DNA of 64,000 nt from Paeniglutamicibacter quisquiliarum (GCF_019084045.1 NZ_JAHRED010000006.1:62001-126000); one strand, 5' to 3'; shown: positions 7,821 through 16,741, numbered from the stretch's first letter. The notes: generated by a model not told the origin, from the sequence alone. A program made the numbers and translations.

Positions 7821-8759
7821 TCAGCGGGTCGGCCGAGTGCCCGGCGCGGCGGCCGAAATTCTCGGCTCGCCGCGCAGAATGCGCGCCATGGTCCGGCGAG
7901 CCTGCCGCCCCTCCGGGATGGGCAGCAGCGGGTAGACGTGGACCATGCCCGGCGCCTGGTGGAACTCGGTGTTCACGCCTGCCGAGCGGGCCTTGGATAC
8001 CAGGAGCTCGCAGTCCGGATGGGTGATGTCGCGGGTGCCTGCGAACACGGCGAGCGGACCGAGCCCGGCCATCTGGCCGAACAGCGGGGACACGAGGGGG
8101 CTGTCCAGCGGCAGGTCGCCGCGCCAAAGTTCCACGGCGGCCCGCAAGCCGGGCCTGACCAGCCACGGATCGTTGGGTTCGAGCTCGTCGATCACCGGAT
8201 TGTCAAGGTTCAGGTCCAGGGCGGGTGCGATCAGCACCGTGTGGGCGAGCGCCAGGTGTGCGTCGCGGGCCAGCTGGGCGGCGGCGAGTGCGATTTGGCC
8301 TCCCGCCGAGTCGCCGACGACCGACACGTTCTCGGCCCCGTGCTCGCTGGCAAGACGCCCGAGCAGGTCAGCGACGCGCGGGACCACCGTCGCGGCCGTG
8401 CCCCGCGGGGCCAGGGGATAGATGGGGACCAACACCCGGGACCCGGTGGTGACAGCCAGCTCGGCGACCAGCTGCCAATGCTGGAGTGCTATCTGGTTGA
8501 TCCACGCCCCGCCATGGACGTAGACGATCTGTCCGCGCGGAAGCCCGCTTGAGGGCACGATCTCGTAGAGGGGCCAGCCGCCCTCGTCCTCGACACTCAC
8601 ACTCACGCCCCGGCGCAGCAGCCGCGGGGGCCCGTAGGTGCGGGGACGCAAATTTCGTGCGGCAACAAGATCCTCGGTCGCCTGGGCACTGGCGAAGCGA
8701 CGCCGGTAGCCGAGCGCGGTCAATAACGGCGGCATCATCCGGCTGGCGAGACTGGGCAC
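7821..8759 (-). CDS. Alpha/beta hydrolase, HSL-type esterase/lipase
   Basis: A 312-aa hydrolase of the hormone-sensitive-lipase group (alpha/beta hydrolase fold 3), probably cytoplasmic because no signal peptide is seen. The family oxyanion motif is HGGAW, the nucleophile elbow is GDSAGG, and the rest of the triad is the Asp in DITHPD and the His in MVHVYPL. It starts at GTG 8759, with AAGGAG seven bases before it. Natural substrates of this group are short acyl esters, and nothing here narrows that. It stands alone between an Lrp-type regulator and an MFS exporter on the same strand. Confidence 0.88.
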   Translation of the reverse strand: MPSLASRMMPPLLTALGYRRRFASAQATEDLVAARNLRPRTYGPPRLLRRGVSVSVEDEGGWPLYEIVPSSGLPRGQIVYVHGGAWINQIALQHWQLVAELAVTTGSRVLVPIYPLAPRGTAATVVPRVADLLGRLASEHGAENVSVVGDSAGGQIALAAAQLARDAHLALAHTVLIAPALDLNLDNPVIDELEPNDPWLVRPGLRAAVELWRGDLPLDSPLVSPLFGQMAGLGPLAVFAGTRDITHPDCELLVSKARSAGVNTEFHQAPGMVHVYPLLPIPEGRQARRTMARILRGEPRISAAAPGTRPTR

Positions 8760-8901
8760 GACGCACTCCTTGGCGGGAAAGGTTCCGACCGCAAGGCTGC
8801 ATCCCGCTGCGCTGCGCCGGGCACAACTGACCTCTCGAACGTACCACCGCGGCGCGGGGTTTGATGCGGCCGGCGCCCTGAGGCCATGGGCCAGGACCGG
8901 C

Positions 8902-9351
8902 TCAGCGCGTGTCGACGTCCTCGAAGACCAGGAATGTCTGGGTGTCGAGAACCCCCGGCATGGACTGCAACTGGTCGAAGACCACCCTGCGCAGATCGAC
9001 GTTGTCGCGCGCCCGCACCAACAGGATCACGTCGAAGTTTCCGCCGACCAGGCCGATGTGGTGGACCTCGGGCATCGCCGAGAGGCGTTCGCGCATTTCC
9101 CGCCAGGAGTGTTGGCGAAGTTTCAGGGTCACGTAGGCGCTGGCCCTCAGGCCCGCACGAAGCGGATCGACGACCGCGGTGTAGCGGGTGATGACGCCCT
9201 CGTCCTGCAGGCGATTGATCCTCGAATAGGCGTGCGCACGGGACACGTGGACCTTTTGCGCGACGGTGGTCACCGACTGGCGCCCGTCCTTGGTGAGCTC
9301 CTCCAGGATGCGCCGATCCACCTCGTCCAGCCGAACCGGGGGAGTCTCCAT
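8902..9351 (-). CDS. Lrp/AsnC family transcriptional regulator
   Basis: A 149-aa regulator with an N-terminal helix-turn-helix (LDEVDRRILEEL...VSRAHAYSRINRL) and a C-terminal RAM ligand-binding domain (VGGNFDVILLVRARD). ATG 9351 (METPPV) is chosen over an in-frame start eleven codons upstream because AGAGG lies four bases before it. It is divergent from the branched-chain 2-oxoacid dehydrogenase operon, with a shared 216-bp AT-rich gap. By analogy with BkdR-type Lrp proteins it probably controls that operon in response to branched-chain amino acids. That link is an inference from position. Confidence 0.88.
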   Translation of the reverse strand: METPPVRLDEVDRRILEELTKDGRQSVTTVAQKVHVSRAHAYSRINRLQDEGVITRYTAVVDPLRAGLRASAYVTLKLRQHSWREMRERLSAMPEVHHIGLVGGNFDVILLVRARDNVDLRRVVFDQLQSMPGVLDTQTFLVFEDVDTR

Positions 9352-9567
9352 CAAATGCCTCTTTCCACTTTGTCCAAAAACCACGATGTAGCGACGGTCA
9401 CACTTTCAAACCGTCTCCAAGAATATCGATCCTATGCGCAGTTTTCCAGAATATTCCAAGATGCTGGATACATTTCATCGAAAATAACGATACTTAAGGC
9501 AAGAACTGACGCAATGACGGGCCACCGGGACGGTTGCGTCCCACCGCACAGGAGAAAGGCGTGAACC
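9352..9567. promoter_or_regulatory. Divergent lrp-bkd control region
   Basis: Clearly more AT-rich than its surroundings. It contains repeated GAATAT cores: CCAAGAATATCGATCC at 9417-9432, and CCAGAATATTCCAAG at 9446-9460, which contains the palindrome GAATATTC. Such AT-rich imperfect dyads fit Lrp sites. A ribosome binding site AGGAGAAAGG lies before the GTG of the E1alpha gene. Confidence 0.5.
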
Positions 9568-10737
9568 GTGACAAACACAGAAGCGCGCGAAGCCATTGAG
9601 CAGGTGAGCAGCAAGTTCGGGATTACGCCCGAGGACTACATGCTTCCGGCCCGGACCGAAATCCACATGCTTGACATCAACGGCAAGCTTCACCCCGCAG
9701 GCGAGCAGGGCGCCGAACCCGGGCACGAGTACCCGCTGCCCAGCCCCAGGGCACTGGTGGATGCCTACGAGCAGCTGGTCATCGGGCGCCGCGTCAACGA
9801 CCAGAACTCCGCCCTGGTGCGGCAGGGCCGCATGGCCGTCTACCCTTCCAGCCATGGACAGGAGGCCGCCCAGGTCGCGGCCGCGCTGTGCCTGGGGGAA
9901 GACGACTGGATGTTCCCCACCTACCGCGACACGGTGGCCGTCATGGCCAAGGGCGTCGCGCCCATGGAGGTGATGGCCGGGTTCCGCGGCGAATGGCACA
10001 GCGGATACGACCCCAAGCAGTACAAGGTGTCCATCCAGTCCACGCCGCTGACCACGCAGCTGCTGCACGCGGTGGGGGTTGCCCACGCGGCCAAGCTGCG
10101 CGGCGAGGACACCGTGGTGCTTGCCATGTGCGGCGACGGCGCCACATCCGAGGGCGACTTCCACGAGGCGCTGAACTTTGCCGCGGTCTTCAACCTGCCG
10201 GTGATCTTCTTCGTGCAGAACAACCAATACGCGATCTCGGTTCCGCTCTCCCAGCAATCGGTTGCACCGTCCCTGGCACACAAGGCCGTCGGCTACGGCA
10301 TGGCCGGCGAGCGCGTTGACGGCAACGACCTGGTGGCCCTGCTGGCCGTGCTGGGCCGCGCCGTGCGGCTGGCCCGCGAGGGCAACGGACCGCTGCTGGT
10401 CGAGGCCCACACCTACCGGATGCAGGCGCACACCAACGCCGACGACGCCACCCGCTACCGCGACGATGCGGAGGTCCAGGGCTGGATCGCCAAGGACCCC
10501 GTCACCCGCATGCGCAGCTACCTCCAGGAGGCCGGCCTGCTCCCGGAGGCCACCGAGGCACGGATCGCCGCCAGCGCGGAGGCCGTGGCGCAGGCGCTGC
10601 GCGACGGCATGAACTCGGAAAACAACCCGGCCCCGGCCGATCTCTTCGCCCATGTCTTCTCCACCCAAACCACCCAACTGGCCGAGCAGGCCGCCCTGCT
10701 GGCCGACGAACTCGCCCGCGAGGAGGACGCAAAATGA
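9568..10737 (+). CDS. bkdA: Branched-chain 2-oxoacid dehydrogenase E1 alpha subunit
   Basis: Thiamine-diphosphate-dependent decarboxylating subunit (389 aa) of a 2-oxoacid dehydrogenase of the alpha2-beta2 type. The ThDP motif GDGATSEGDFHEALN...NNQYAIS is complete, and YPSSHGQEAAQVAAAL and the phosphorylation-loop-like TYRMQAHTNADDATRYR are present. GTG 9568 is the only in-frame start compatible with the ribosome binding site at 9550-9559. The E1 beta gene overlaps its end (ATGA). The divergent Lrp gene favours branched-chain 2-oxoacids over pyruvate as substrate, because actinobacteria usually use a homodimeric AceE for pyruvate. The substrate is still an inference. Confidence 0.9.
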   Translation: MTNTEAREAIEQVSSKFGITPEDYMLPARTEIHMLDINGKLHPAGEQGAEPGHEYPLPSPRALVDAYEQLVIGRRVNDQNSALVRQGRMAVYPSSHGQEAAQVAAALCLGEDDWMFPTYRDTVAVMAKGVAPMEVMAGFRGEWHSGYDPKQYKVSIQSTPLTTQLLHAVGVAHAAKLRGEDTVVLAMCGDGATSEGDFHEALNFAAVFNLPVIFFVQNNQYAISVPLSQQSVAPSLAHKAVGYGMAGERVDGNDLVALLAVLGRAVRLAREGNGPLLVEAHTYRMQAHTNADDATRYRDDAEVQGWIAKDPVTRMRSYLQEAGLLPEATEARIAASAEAVAQALRDGMNSENNPAPADLFAHVFSTQTTQLAEQAALLADELAREEDAK

Positions 10738-11834
10738 GCCCCACGGCAACCACGTCATCGGCCGCAACTGGCCATGTCAGTGCCGCAACCGCCGCGGCAG
10801 CGGCGCGCAGCGCCGACACCGGCACCCAGCCGGTCACCTTTGCCAAGGCCCTGAACACCGCCCTGGCCGACTCCATGGCGGCCGAGGACTCGGTCCTGGT
10901 CTTCGGCGAGGACGTGGGGGTGCTCGGCGGGGTCTTCCGCATCACCGACGGGCTGACCAAGCGCTTCGGCACCGGACGCTGCTTCGACACGCCGCTGGCC
11001 GAATCCGGGATCGTGGGCATGGCCATCGGCATGGCAATGAACGGGATGCGCCCGGTCATCGAGATGCAGTTCGACGCCTTCGCCTACCCCGCCTTCGAGC
11101 AGATCGCCTCGCACGTGGCCAAGATGCACAACCGGACCAAGGGCCGGATGCCGCTGCCGATGGTCATCCGCATCCCGTATGCCGGCGGCATCGGGGGAGT
11201 GGAGCACCACTGCGACTCCTCCGAAAGCTACTACGCGCATACCCCGGGGCTGAAGGTCTTCACCCCGGCCACCGTCACCGACGCCTACCTGATGCTCCGC
11301 GAGGCCATCGACTCCCCGGACCCGGTCATCTTCATGGAACCCAAGAAGCTGTACTGGACCAAGGAACAGGTCGACCTGGACGCGCTGCGCATTTCGCACG
11401 AGACCGACGCCGTGCCGCCGACCGAGGGCCGGGCGGCCATTGCGCGCTCCGGCACCGACGCCACGCTGATCGCCTACGGGCCCTCGGTTTCCACCGCCAT
11501 GGCGGCGGCCGAGGCAGCCGCACTGGAAGGCCGCAGCCTCGAGGTCATCGACGTGCGCACCATCGTCCCGCTGGACGACGCGACCATCTGCGAATCCGTG
11601 CGCAAGACCGGACGGGCGGTCGTCATTGCCGAGGCGCCGGGCTTTGCCTCCGTCTCCAGTGAAATCGTGGCCCGCATCCAGGAACGCTGCTTCCACTCGC
11701 TCGCGGCCCCGGTGCTGCGCGTGACCGGGTTCGACACCCCGTACCCGGCACCGAAACTCGAAAAGTACTACCTGCCGTCCGTTGACCGCATCCTGGATGC
11801 CGTTGACGCATTGCAATGGGAGGGAGGGGCATGA
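10734..11834 (+). CDS. bkdB: Branched-chain 2-oxoacid dehydrogenase E1 beta subunit
   Basis: Partner of E1 alpha (366 aa), completing the ThDP site. Typical blocks are VFGEDVGVLGGVFRIT, RCFDTPLAESGIVGMAIG and IRIPYAGGIGGVEHHCDSSE, with the C-terminal transketolase domain around RTIVPLDDATI. The first 35 residues are Ala/Thr-rich low-complexity sequence not seen in most E1 beta proteins, so the core may begin near residue 36. It overlaps both neighbours by ATGA, so the three genes form one translation-coupled operon. No E3 (lipoamide dehydrogenase) gene is present, and that subunit is normally shared from elsewhere. Confidence 0.92.
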   Translation: MSPTATTSSAATGHVSAATAAAAARSADTGTQPVTFAKALNTALADSMAAEDSVLVFGEDVGVLGGVFRITDGLTKRFGTGRCFDTPLAESGIVGMAIGMAMNGMRPVIEMQFDAFAYPAFEQIASHVAKMHNRTKGRMPLPMVIRIPYAGGIGGVEHHCDSSESYYAHTPGLKVFTPATVTDAYLMLREAIDSPDPVIFMEPKKLYWTKEQVDLDALRISHETDAVPPTEGRAAIARSGTDATLIAYGPSVSTAMAAAEAAALEGRSLEVIDVRTIVPLDDATICESVRKTGRAVVIAEAPGFASVSSEIVARIQERCFHSLAAPVLRVTGFDTPYPAPKLEKYYLPSVDRILDAVDALQWEGGA

Positions 11835-13267
11835 GCGTGAAGACCTTTTTGCTGCCGGACCTGGGCGAGGGCCTGGCCGAGGCCGAGCTGGTGAAGTGGC
11901 TGGTCGCCGTCGGGGACACCATCGTCATTGACCAACCCGTGGCGGAGGTCGAAACCGCCAAGTCCATGGTGGAAGTGCCAAGCCCCTACGCCGGGACCGT
12001 GCACGAACTCCACGGCAGCGTCGGGCAGATGGTCATGGTGGACTCCCCGCTGTTCTCGGTGCTCGAGGAAGGCGCGACCGCGCCGGCCGCAAAGCCGCAA
12101 CCGCAGGCCACGGTGCCGGTGCGCGAGAGGGCCCAAAGCTACCGCGAAGAGGAGCGCGCAGGCACCAAGGCCCCGGCCGGCCAGGGCTCGGGCAACGTGC
12201 TCATCGGCTACGGGACCCCCGATGGTCTGTCGGCCACCGCGCGCAAGCGCCGTCCGCGCTCCGGTGCGGAAACACCCGCGGCGCCGCAACGCACCGTCGC
12301 GGCCGAACCCCGACGCGCCCCGCTGGTCATTTCCCCGTTGGTCCGCAAGCTGGCGAGGGATCGCGGCATCGACATCGCCGCCGTCACGGGCAGTGGTCCC
12401 GGAGGCCTGGTCTTGCGCTCGGATGTCGAGGCGGCATCCGCGGGCACGGCGGCGGCTGCCACCGTTTCGGCTCCGGAACCGGCGGGTGCCACCGCAACCG
12501 CCCAGGCGTCGGCACCTGCCACCGCCGCGACCCCGGGGGAACTCGATGCGCGCTCGGGCCTGGCCATCGCCTCCAGGACCCCGATCAGCGGCGTGCGCAA
12601 GACCATTGCCCAGGCCATGGCCAGGTCCCGGAGCGAAATCCCCGAGGCGACGGTGTGGGTGGACGTGGATGCGACCAACCTGTTGGCGCTGCGCGCCTCG
12701 ATGAAATCCACGGACCCGGAGAACACCCCGGGCATCCTGGCCTTCATCGCCCGCTTCGTGGTCGCCGGGCTGCAAAAGTACCCGGCGCTGAACACCCGCA
12801 TCGAACACAACGCCCAAGGGGATGCCGAGATCATCGGCTTTGACGGCATCAACCTCGGCATCGCGGCGCAGACCGACCGCGGCCTCATGGTGCCGGCCAT
12901 CCGCAACGCACAGCAGTTCAGCGCCCGCGGCCTGAATGCCGAGCTGGCCCGGCTCACCGAGGTCACCCGTTCCGGGAAGGCCACCGTTGCCGAACTCACC
13001 AGCGGCACGTTCACCCTGAACAACTACGGGGTCTTCGGGGTCGACGGCTCCGCGGCCATCATCAACTACCCGGAGGTGGCCATCCTGGGCGTCGGGCGGA
13101 TCATCGACAAGCCCTGGGTGGTGGGCGGCGAGCTTGCGGTGCGCAAGGTCACCGAATTGACGCTGGCCTTCGACCACCGGGTCTGTGACGGCGCCACGGC
13201 CGCAGGGTTCCTGCGCTTCGTGGCGGACGCGATGGAAAACCCCGCCGCGGTGCTCGCGGACCTGTAG
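11831..13267 (+). CDS. bkdC: Branched-chain 2-oxoacid dehydrogenase E2 (dihydrolipoyl acyltransferase)
   Basis: Core acyltransferase of the complex (478 aa). It has one N-terminal lipoyl domain (VETAKSMVEVPSPY, lipoyl Lys44), an Ala/Pro linker, a peripheral subunit-binding domain near residues 160-200 (ISPLVRKLARDRGID), a second Ala/Thr/Pro linker, and a catalytic domain ending in FDHRVCDGATAAGF, which carries the active-site His and Asp. The start ATG overlaps the E1 beta stop and has GGGAGGGG upstream. A single lipoyl domain fits branched-chain complexes better than pyruvate complexes. Confidence 0.93.
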   Translation: MSVKTFLLPDLGEGLAEAELVKWLVAVGDTIVIDQPVAEVETAKSMVEVPSPYAGTVHELHGSVGQMVMVDSPLFSVLEEGATAPAAKPQPQATVPVRERAQSYREEERAGTKAPAGQGSGNVLIGYGTPDGLSATARKRRPRSGAETPAAPQRTVAAEPRRAPLVISPLVRKLARDRGIDIAAVTGSGPGGLVLRSDVEAASAGTAAAATVSAPEPAGATATAQASAPATAATPGELDARSGLAIASRTPISGVRKTIAQAMARSRSEIPEATVWVDVDATNLLALRASMKSTDPENTPGILAFIARFVVAGLQKYPALNTRIEHNAQGDAEIIGFDGINLGIAAQTDRGLMVPAIRNAQQFSARGLNAELARLTEVTRSGKATVAELTSGTFTLNNYGVFGVDGSAAIINYPEVAILGVGRIIDKPWVVGGELAVRKVTELTLAFDHRVCDGATAAGFLRFVADAMENPAAVLADL

Positions 13268-13291
13268 CGGTTCCCGGGCTCGCGGCCCACC

Positions 13292-13337
13292 GGTGCCCGC
13301 GGCGACAGGTTGCTCCCCAACCCTCGCCGCGGGCACC
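13292..13337 (+). terminator. Long-loop hairpin after bkdC
   Basis: GGTGCCCGCGGCGA at 13292-13305 is perfectly complementary to TCGCCGCGGGCACC at 13324-13337 (14 bp, 18-nt loop). No T-run follows. It is probably the 3' end structure of the bkd transcript. Confidence 0.6.
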
Positions 13338-13414
13338 GCTGTATCGGTGGCAGTCGGGCAGAGCCCGCGCGCATCCACCGGATGACGTGTTTCTTCGCGA
13401 TTCCGCCACCCCTA

Positions 13415-13441
13415 TTGAAAGAGGCCCCGACCCACTATCCT
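13415..13441 (+). promoter_or_regulatory. Promoter of the 66-aa gene (leaderless)
   Basis: TTGAAA at 13415-13420, a 15-bp spacer and TATCCT at 13436-13441, which lies six bases before the ATG. Transcription would start at or next to the start codon. Confidence 0.55.
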
Positions 13442-13447
13442 GATGCC

Positions 13448-13648
13448 ATGGAAAAGCTACCTGCAGAATACGAGCACTACCTTGTAGGCAAGGACGAACT
13501 CCACATCGAGACGATCATGCCCATCTTCCGGGAATCGGTCGCCGAGGGTAAATACGGGGTCCACATCCGTGGACTCGGCGGCGTTTCCGAGCAGGCCTTC
13601 GTCGATGAGTCCGTCCCCTTCGGCAAGATCAAGATCACCGTTCCCTAG
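13448..13648 (+). CDS. Conserved-looking 66-aa protein of unknown function
   Basis: I do not recognise this protein. It is soluble and acidic, with no membrane segment, signal peptide or cysteine. The start MEKLPAEYEHYLVGKDEL is highly charged and the end GKIKITVP looks like a short beta strand. It has codon use like its neighbours, a clear -10 six bases upstream of ATG 13448, and a strong terminator 29 bp after its stop, so it is a complete single-gene transcription unit. An open frame extends 46 codons upstream but has no support. It sits between the bkd operon and an MBL hydrolase gene without overlap. Confidence 0.7.
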   Translation: MEKLPAEYEHYLVGKDELHIETIMPIFRESVAEGKYGVHIRGLGGVSEQAFVDESVPFGKIKITVP

Positions 13649-13677
13649 CGCCTGCCCTTCCCTGGCGGTGCGGCACG

Positions 13678-13718
13678 ATTGCCCGGGGACCGGCCTGCGG
13701 TCCCCGGGCAATTGATTT
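13678..13718 (+). terminator. Strong intrinsic terminator
   Basis: ATTGCCCGGGGACC pairs perfectly with GGTCCCCGGGCAAT (14 bp, 7-nt loop) and is followed by TGATTTTG. It closes the 66-aa gene unit. Confidence 0.85.
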
Positions 13719-13799
13719 TGCCCCGGCGCGTTTTCGTGCAGAATGAGCTAAGCGCCGCTACACCGGTGCAGACCGGAACCGAGGAAATGGGATCCCGCC

Positions 13800-14636
13800 A
13801 TGATGCAGCAACTGGTGCCACACGTTGAACAACTTGACGCGCACTGCTGGCGGATGCACCACCAGGGTTTCTCCATGAACTCCGGACTCATCGTGGGCGA
13901 GGAACGGGCCGCGGTCATCGACACCGGCTCCGGACCACGCGAGGCCGCGGGGCTGTACGCCGCAATTCGCCGGATCACCCACCTTCCCCTGCTGGTGGTC
14001 AACACCCACGCCCACGGCGACCACGTCTTTGGAAACAAGTATTTCGCCGCCCACGACGTGGAGGACTTCCACGCCACTGCCGCCGCGGCGGAACACCTGC
14101 GCGGGCACGGGGATGCGGAGCGCCAGTTGGTACGGTTCCTGGAACCGGAAATGGCCCTGCGCCAGGGTCCGTATTCGGGAATCGTCGTCCCCTCCGGGAT
14201 CGTTGCCGACAGCGGTGAGGTCCTCGAACTCGGCGGCGTCAACATGGAGCTCTTTGGCCTGGGGAGCGGGCATACGACCGGGGACCTGCTGGTGCGCTGC
14301 GGCCGGATCCTGTTCACCGGGGACCTGGTCGAGGAAGGCGGCCCGCCAAACTTCGAGGACGCCGACCCCGCTCTTTGGGCCGACCTGCTGGGCAGGCTCG
14401 GGGAGCAATGCGGCCGGGACACGGTGATCGTCCCGGGGCACGGCAACGTGGTGGACGTGGACTTCGTTCGCCGCCAGCACCGGGAAATGCTCGCCGCCAT
14501 CCGGGAGGGGAAGCAAATCGTGGCGTCCTGGCCGGCCGGAAGCTTCGACCCCACCGCCTACCAGTTGGAGCTGTTGCCGTACGGACCTGAACAGTCGACG
14601 ATCTTCCTGCAAAGGCTGAGTGAATTATTGCCATAA
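13800..14636 (+). CDS. MBL-fold metallo-hydrolase
   Basis: A 278-aa metallo-beta-lactamase-fold protein. It keeps the metal-binding THAHGDHVFGN motif near residues 70-80, the His in GSGHTTGD, the Asp in LFTGDLV, and the distal His in VPGHGN. This is the pattern of quinoprotein-relay and glyoxalase-II-like hydrolases. The substrate cannot be told. ATG 13800 is followed directly by a second ATG, and GAGGAAATGGG lies upstream. An MFS transporter gene follows 21 bp later but has its own -10, so the two may be only partly co-transcribed. Confidence 0.85.
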   Translation: MMQQLVPHVEQLDAHCWRMHHQGFSMNSGLIVGEERAAVIDTGSGPREAAGLYAAIRRITHLPLLVVNTHAHGDHVFGNKYFAAHDVEDFHATAAAAEHLRGHGDAERQLVRFLEPEMALRQGPYSGIVVPSGIVADSGEVLELGGVNMELFGLGSGHTTGDLLVRCGRILFTGDLVEEGGPPNFEDADPALWADLLGRLGEQCGRDTVIVPGHGNVVDVDFVRRQHREMLAAIREGKQIVASWPAGSFDPTAYQLELLPYGPEQSTIFLQRLSELLP

Positions 14637-14657
14637 CCGGTTGCGTAGGATGAATGC

Positions 14658-15857
14658 ATGAGTGAGCAACCCTTCAGCCTGCGTCGGATCGCGGTGAAGG
14701 TGTACTCACCCTCCCTGCTCTACGGGCTGGGGCTGGGCGCGGTGACGCCCATCATTGCCCTGTCAGCACTGGACCGCGGGGCCAATCTGGCCACGGCGGC
14801 ATTGATCGTCACCCTGGTCGGCGTCGGCTCGCTGATTTCCAACGTACCGGCCGCCATGCTCACGACGCGATTCGGCGAACGCCTGGCCATGGTCGCGGCC
14901 GCCGCCTGGGCCTCGATGGGCATGGTGCTGGGCATCGTCCCCTCCAACCTGGCGCTCTTTGCGGTGGGCGTCACCATGCTGGGCATGGCCGGCGCCGTCT
15001 TCAACCTGGCCCGCCAGAGCTACCTGGCCGAGGCCGTCCCGCTGGCGTTCAGGGCCAGGGCCATGTCCACCCTGGGCGGGGTCATGCGCATCGGGGTGTT
15101 CATCGGGCCCTTTGCCGCAACCCTGGCCATGACGTGGCTGGGGATCGCCGGTGCCTACTGGGTGGGAATGGCCGCGATGCTGGTTGCGATGATCGTGTGT
15201 TTCCGGATCCCCGACCTGGAATCGCGGGCACCGCTGGAGGCCGGCCAAAGCCGCGCCGGCGGATCCATGTGGAGCATCGCCAAGGACCAGTGGCGGACAC
15301 TGCTGGGGATCGGGCTGGGCATCGTGTGCATTACCGCGGTGCGCTCCACCCGACAGGTCGTGCTTCCCCTGTGGGGAGAGAACATCGGGCTGGACGCCGC
15401 CACCATTTCCCTGGTCTACGGCGTCTCCGGAGCCATTGACATGCTCATCTTCTACCCCGCCGGCAAGGTCATGGACAAGCGCGGACGGGTGTGGGTGGCG
15501 GTGCCGTGCATGGTGGTGATGTCCCTGGCGTTGTTCCTGCTGCCGCTGACCCACAGCGTGCCGAGCATGATGGCGGTGGCCATGGTGTTGGGGTTCGGCA
15601 ACGGCATCGGTTCGGGAATCGTGATGACCCTGGGCGCCGATTATTCGCCGGTGGCGGGCAGGGCCAAGTTCCTGGGGCTTTGGCGATTGATGTCCGACTC
15701 CGGGGCGATGGCTGGGCCGGTGCTGCTTTCGGCGCTCGTGGCCACGGCGACGTTGGGCGCCGGGGTCTGGGCCATCGGCGGGGTGGCACTGCTGGGGGCG
15801 GGGATCTTCGGCTACTTCATTCCGCGGACAAACCGCCGGCGAATGGGAGCCCCGTAA
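14658..15857 (+). CDS. MFS transporter
   Basis: A 399-aa major facilitator protein with about twelve predicted membrane helices and the cytoplasmic loop MLTTRFGERLAMV (motif A position). It is of the drug-efflux-like MFS_1 type; the substrate is unknown. TAGGAT at 14646-14651 lies six bases before the ATG and there is no ribosome binding site, so the mRNA is probably leaderless. The last 46 bases overlap the 3' end of the convergent PAP2 gene. Confidence 0.87.
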   Translation: MSEQPFSLRRIAVKVYSPSLLYGLGLGAVTPIIALSALDRGANLATAALIVTLVGVGSLISNVPAAMLTTRFGERLAMVAAAAWASMGMVLGIVPSNLALFAVGVTMLGMAGAVFNLARQSYLAEAVPLAFRARAMSTLGGVMRIGVFIGPFAATLAMTWLGIAGAYWVGMAAMLVAMIVCFRIPDLESRAPLEAGQSRAGGSMWSIAKDQWRTLLGIGLGIVCITAVRSTRQVVLPLWGENIGLDAATISLVYGVSGAIDMLIFYPAGKVMDKRGRVWVAVPCMVVMSLALFLLPLTHSVPSMMAVAMVLGFGNGIGSGIVMTLGADYSPVAGRAKFLGLWRLMSDSGAMAGPVLLSALVATATLGAGVWAIGGVALLGAGIFGYFIPRTNRRRMGAP

Positions 15858-16741
15858 CGGGCAAACAGCACGTGCACGAACAGGCCGGTAACCATCGCCG
15901 TACCCAGCACCAGGGCCAGGCCCACCGCCAGAAACAGCAATAGCGGTCCGTTTCCCACGGTCCCGATGGCCGGGTGCGGCATCACCAGCGCCAGGGCCAG
16001 GGAGCCTGCCACGGCCAATGCGCCGAGGCTCGCGAGGACCCGCAGGAACCTTTCCGGTGCGGGCCGCGGGCCATGGCCTCCGCTCCCGGGGGCCGCTGAA
16101 CTCCCGTGCGCATGGCGCAGGAACAATCCCGCCAGCACGCACCACCAGGCCACCACCAGATAGGCGGCGATCACGTCGCTCGGGCGGTGCCAGCCCAGCA
16201 CCAGGGTCGAGGCCCCGGCAATCGCGGCATACCCCCATCCGAGCAGGGCCAGCAGGGGCCGGTGCGCGTCCGGGGTGACGATGAAGATCGCGGCCATGGC
16301 GGCGGCGGCAAAGGTGGTGTGCCCGGAAGGGAACGAGTTCATGGCCGCCGCCGAGATGTTCAGGTCGGGCCTCTCCAGCACCACGTGCTTGAGCAGCTGG
16401 GTGGTGCCGGCGGCTCCCAGCAACAGTGCCCCGGCCACCGCAGGGCGAAGGAAGTCGCGCCGCCGAACCAGGGCAAAAAGGACGAACGCGCCCGCCGCCA
16501 GCGCAGATGCCGCGGGCATGTAGTCCAGGAAGGCCAGGGCCGGGCCGCGGGTCTTGTCGGCCGCCAGGAAGGCCTCCCCGCCCAGCAGTGCGGCCTCGTC
16601 GATCCACTGCCCCAATTTGGTGTTGACGAAGAAGGTGAAGCACGCCCAGAAGGCTGCCGCGATCAACACCAGCGCGCCATACCAGGGCCACAGGGCGCGG
16701 CCCGGGGAGACTGTCGTGGAAGGCATGGTGGAAGGACTCAT
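15812..16741 (-). CDS. PAP2-family membrane phosphatase
   Basis: Integral membrane phosphatidate-phosphatase-like protein, about 309 aa. The three signature motifs are visible in order: KHVVLERPD, PSGHTTFAAA, and GASTLVLGWHRPSDV (the motif-3 Arg-His-Asp set, with GW replacing the more usual spacing). Around them are six or more hydrophobic helices and a two-helix C-terminal extension. Likely substrates are lipid phosphates or undecaprenyl pyrophosphate. ATG 16741 and an in-frame GTG at 16747 are both possible, and neither has a good ribosome binding site. Its 3' end overlaps the convergent MFS gene. Confidence 0.88.
   Translation of the reverse strand: MSPSTMPSTTVSPGRALWPWYGALVLIAAAFWACFTFFVNTKLGQWIDEAALLGGEAFLAADKTRGPALAFLDYMPAASALAAGAFVLFALVRRRDFLRPAVAGALLLGAAGTTQLLKHVVLERPDLNISAAAMNSFPSGHTTFAAAAMAAIFIVTPDAHRPLLALLGWGYAAIAGASTLVLGWHRPSDVIAAYLVVAWWCVLAGLFLRHAHGSSAAPGSGGHGPRPAPERFLRVLASLGALAVAGSLALALVMPHPAIGTVGNGPLLLFLAVGLALVLGTAMVTGLFVHVLFARYGAPIRRRFVRGMK

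Noticed and set aside
14763-16691. A 642-codon minus-strand frame over the MFS and PAP2 genes
   Set aside because: It crosses two recognisable genes in a different frame and contains no family motif.
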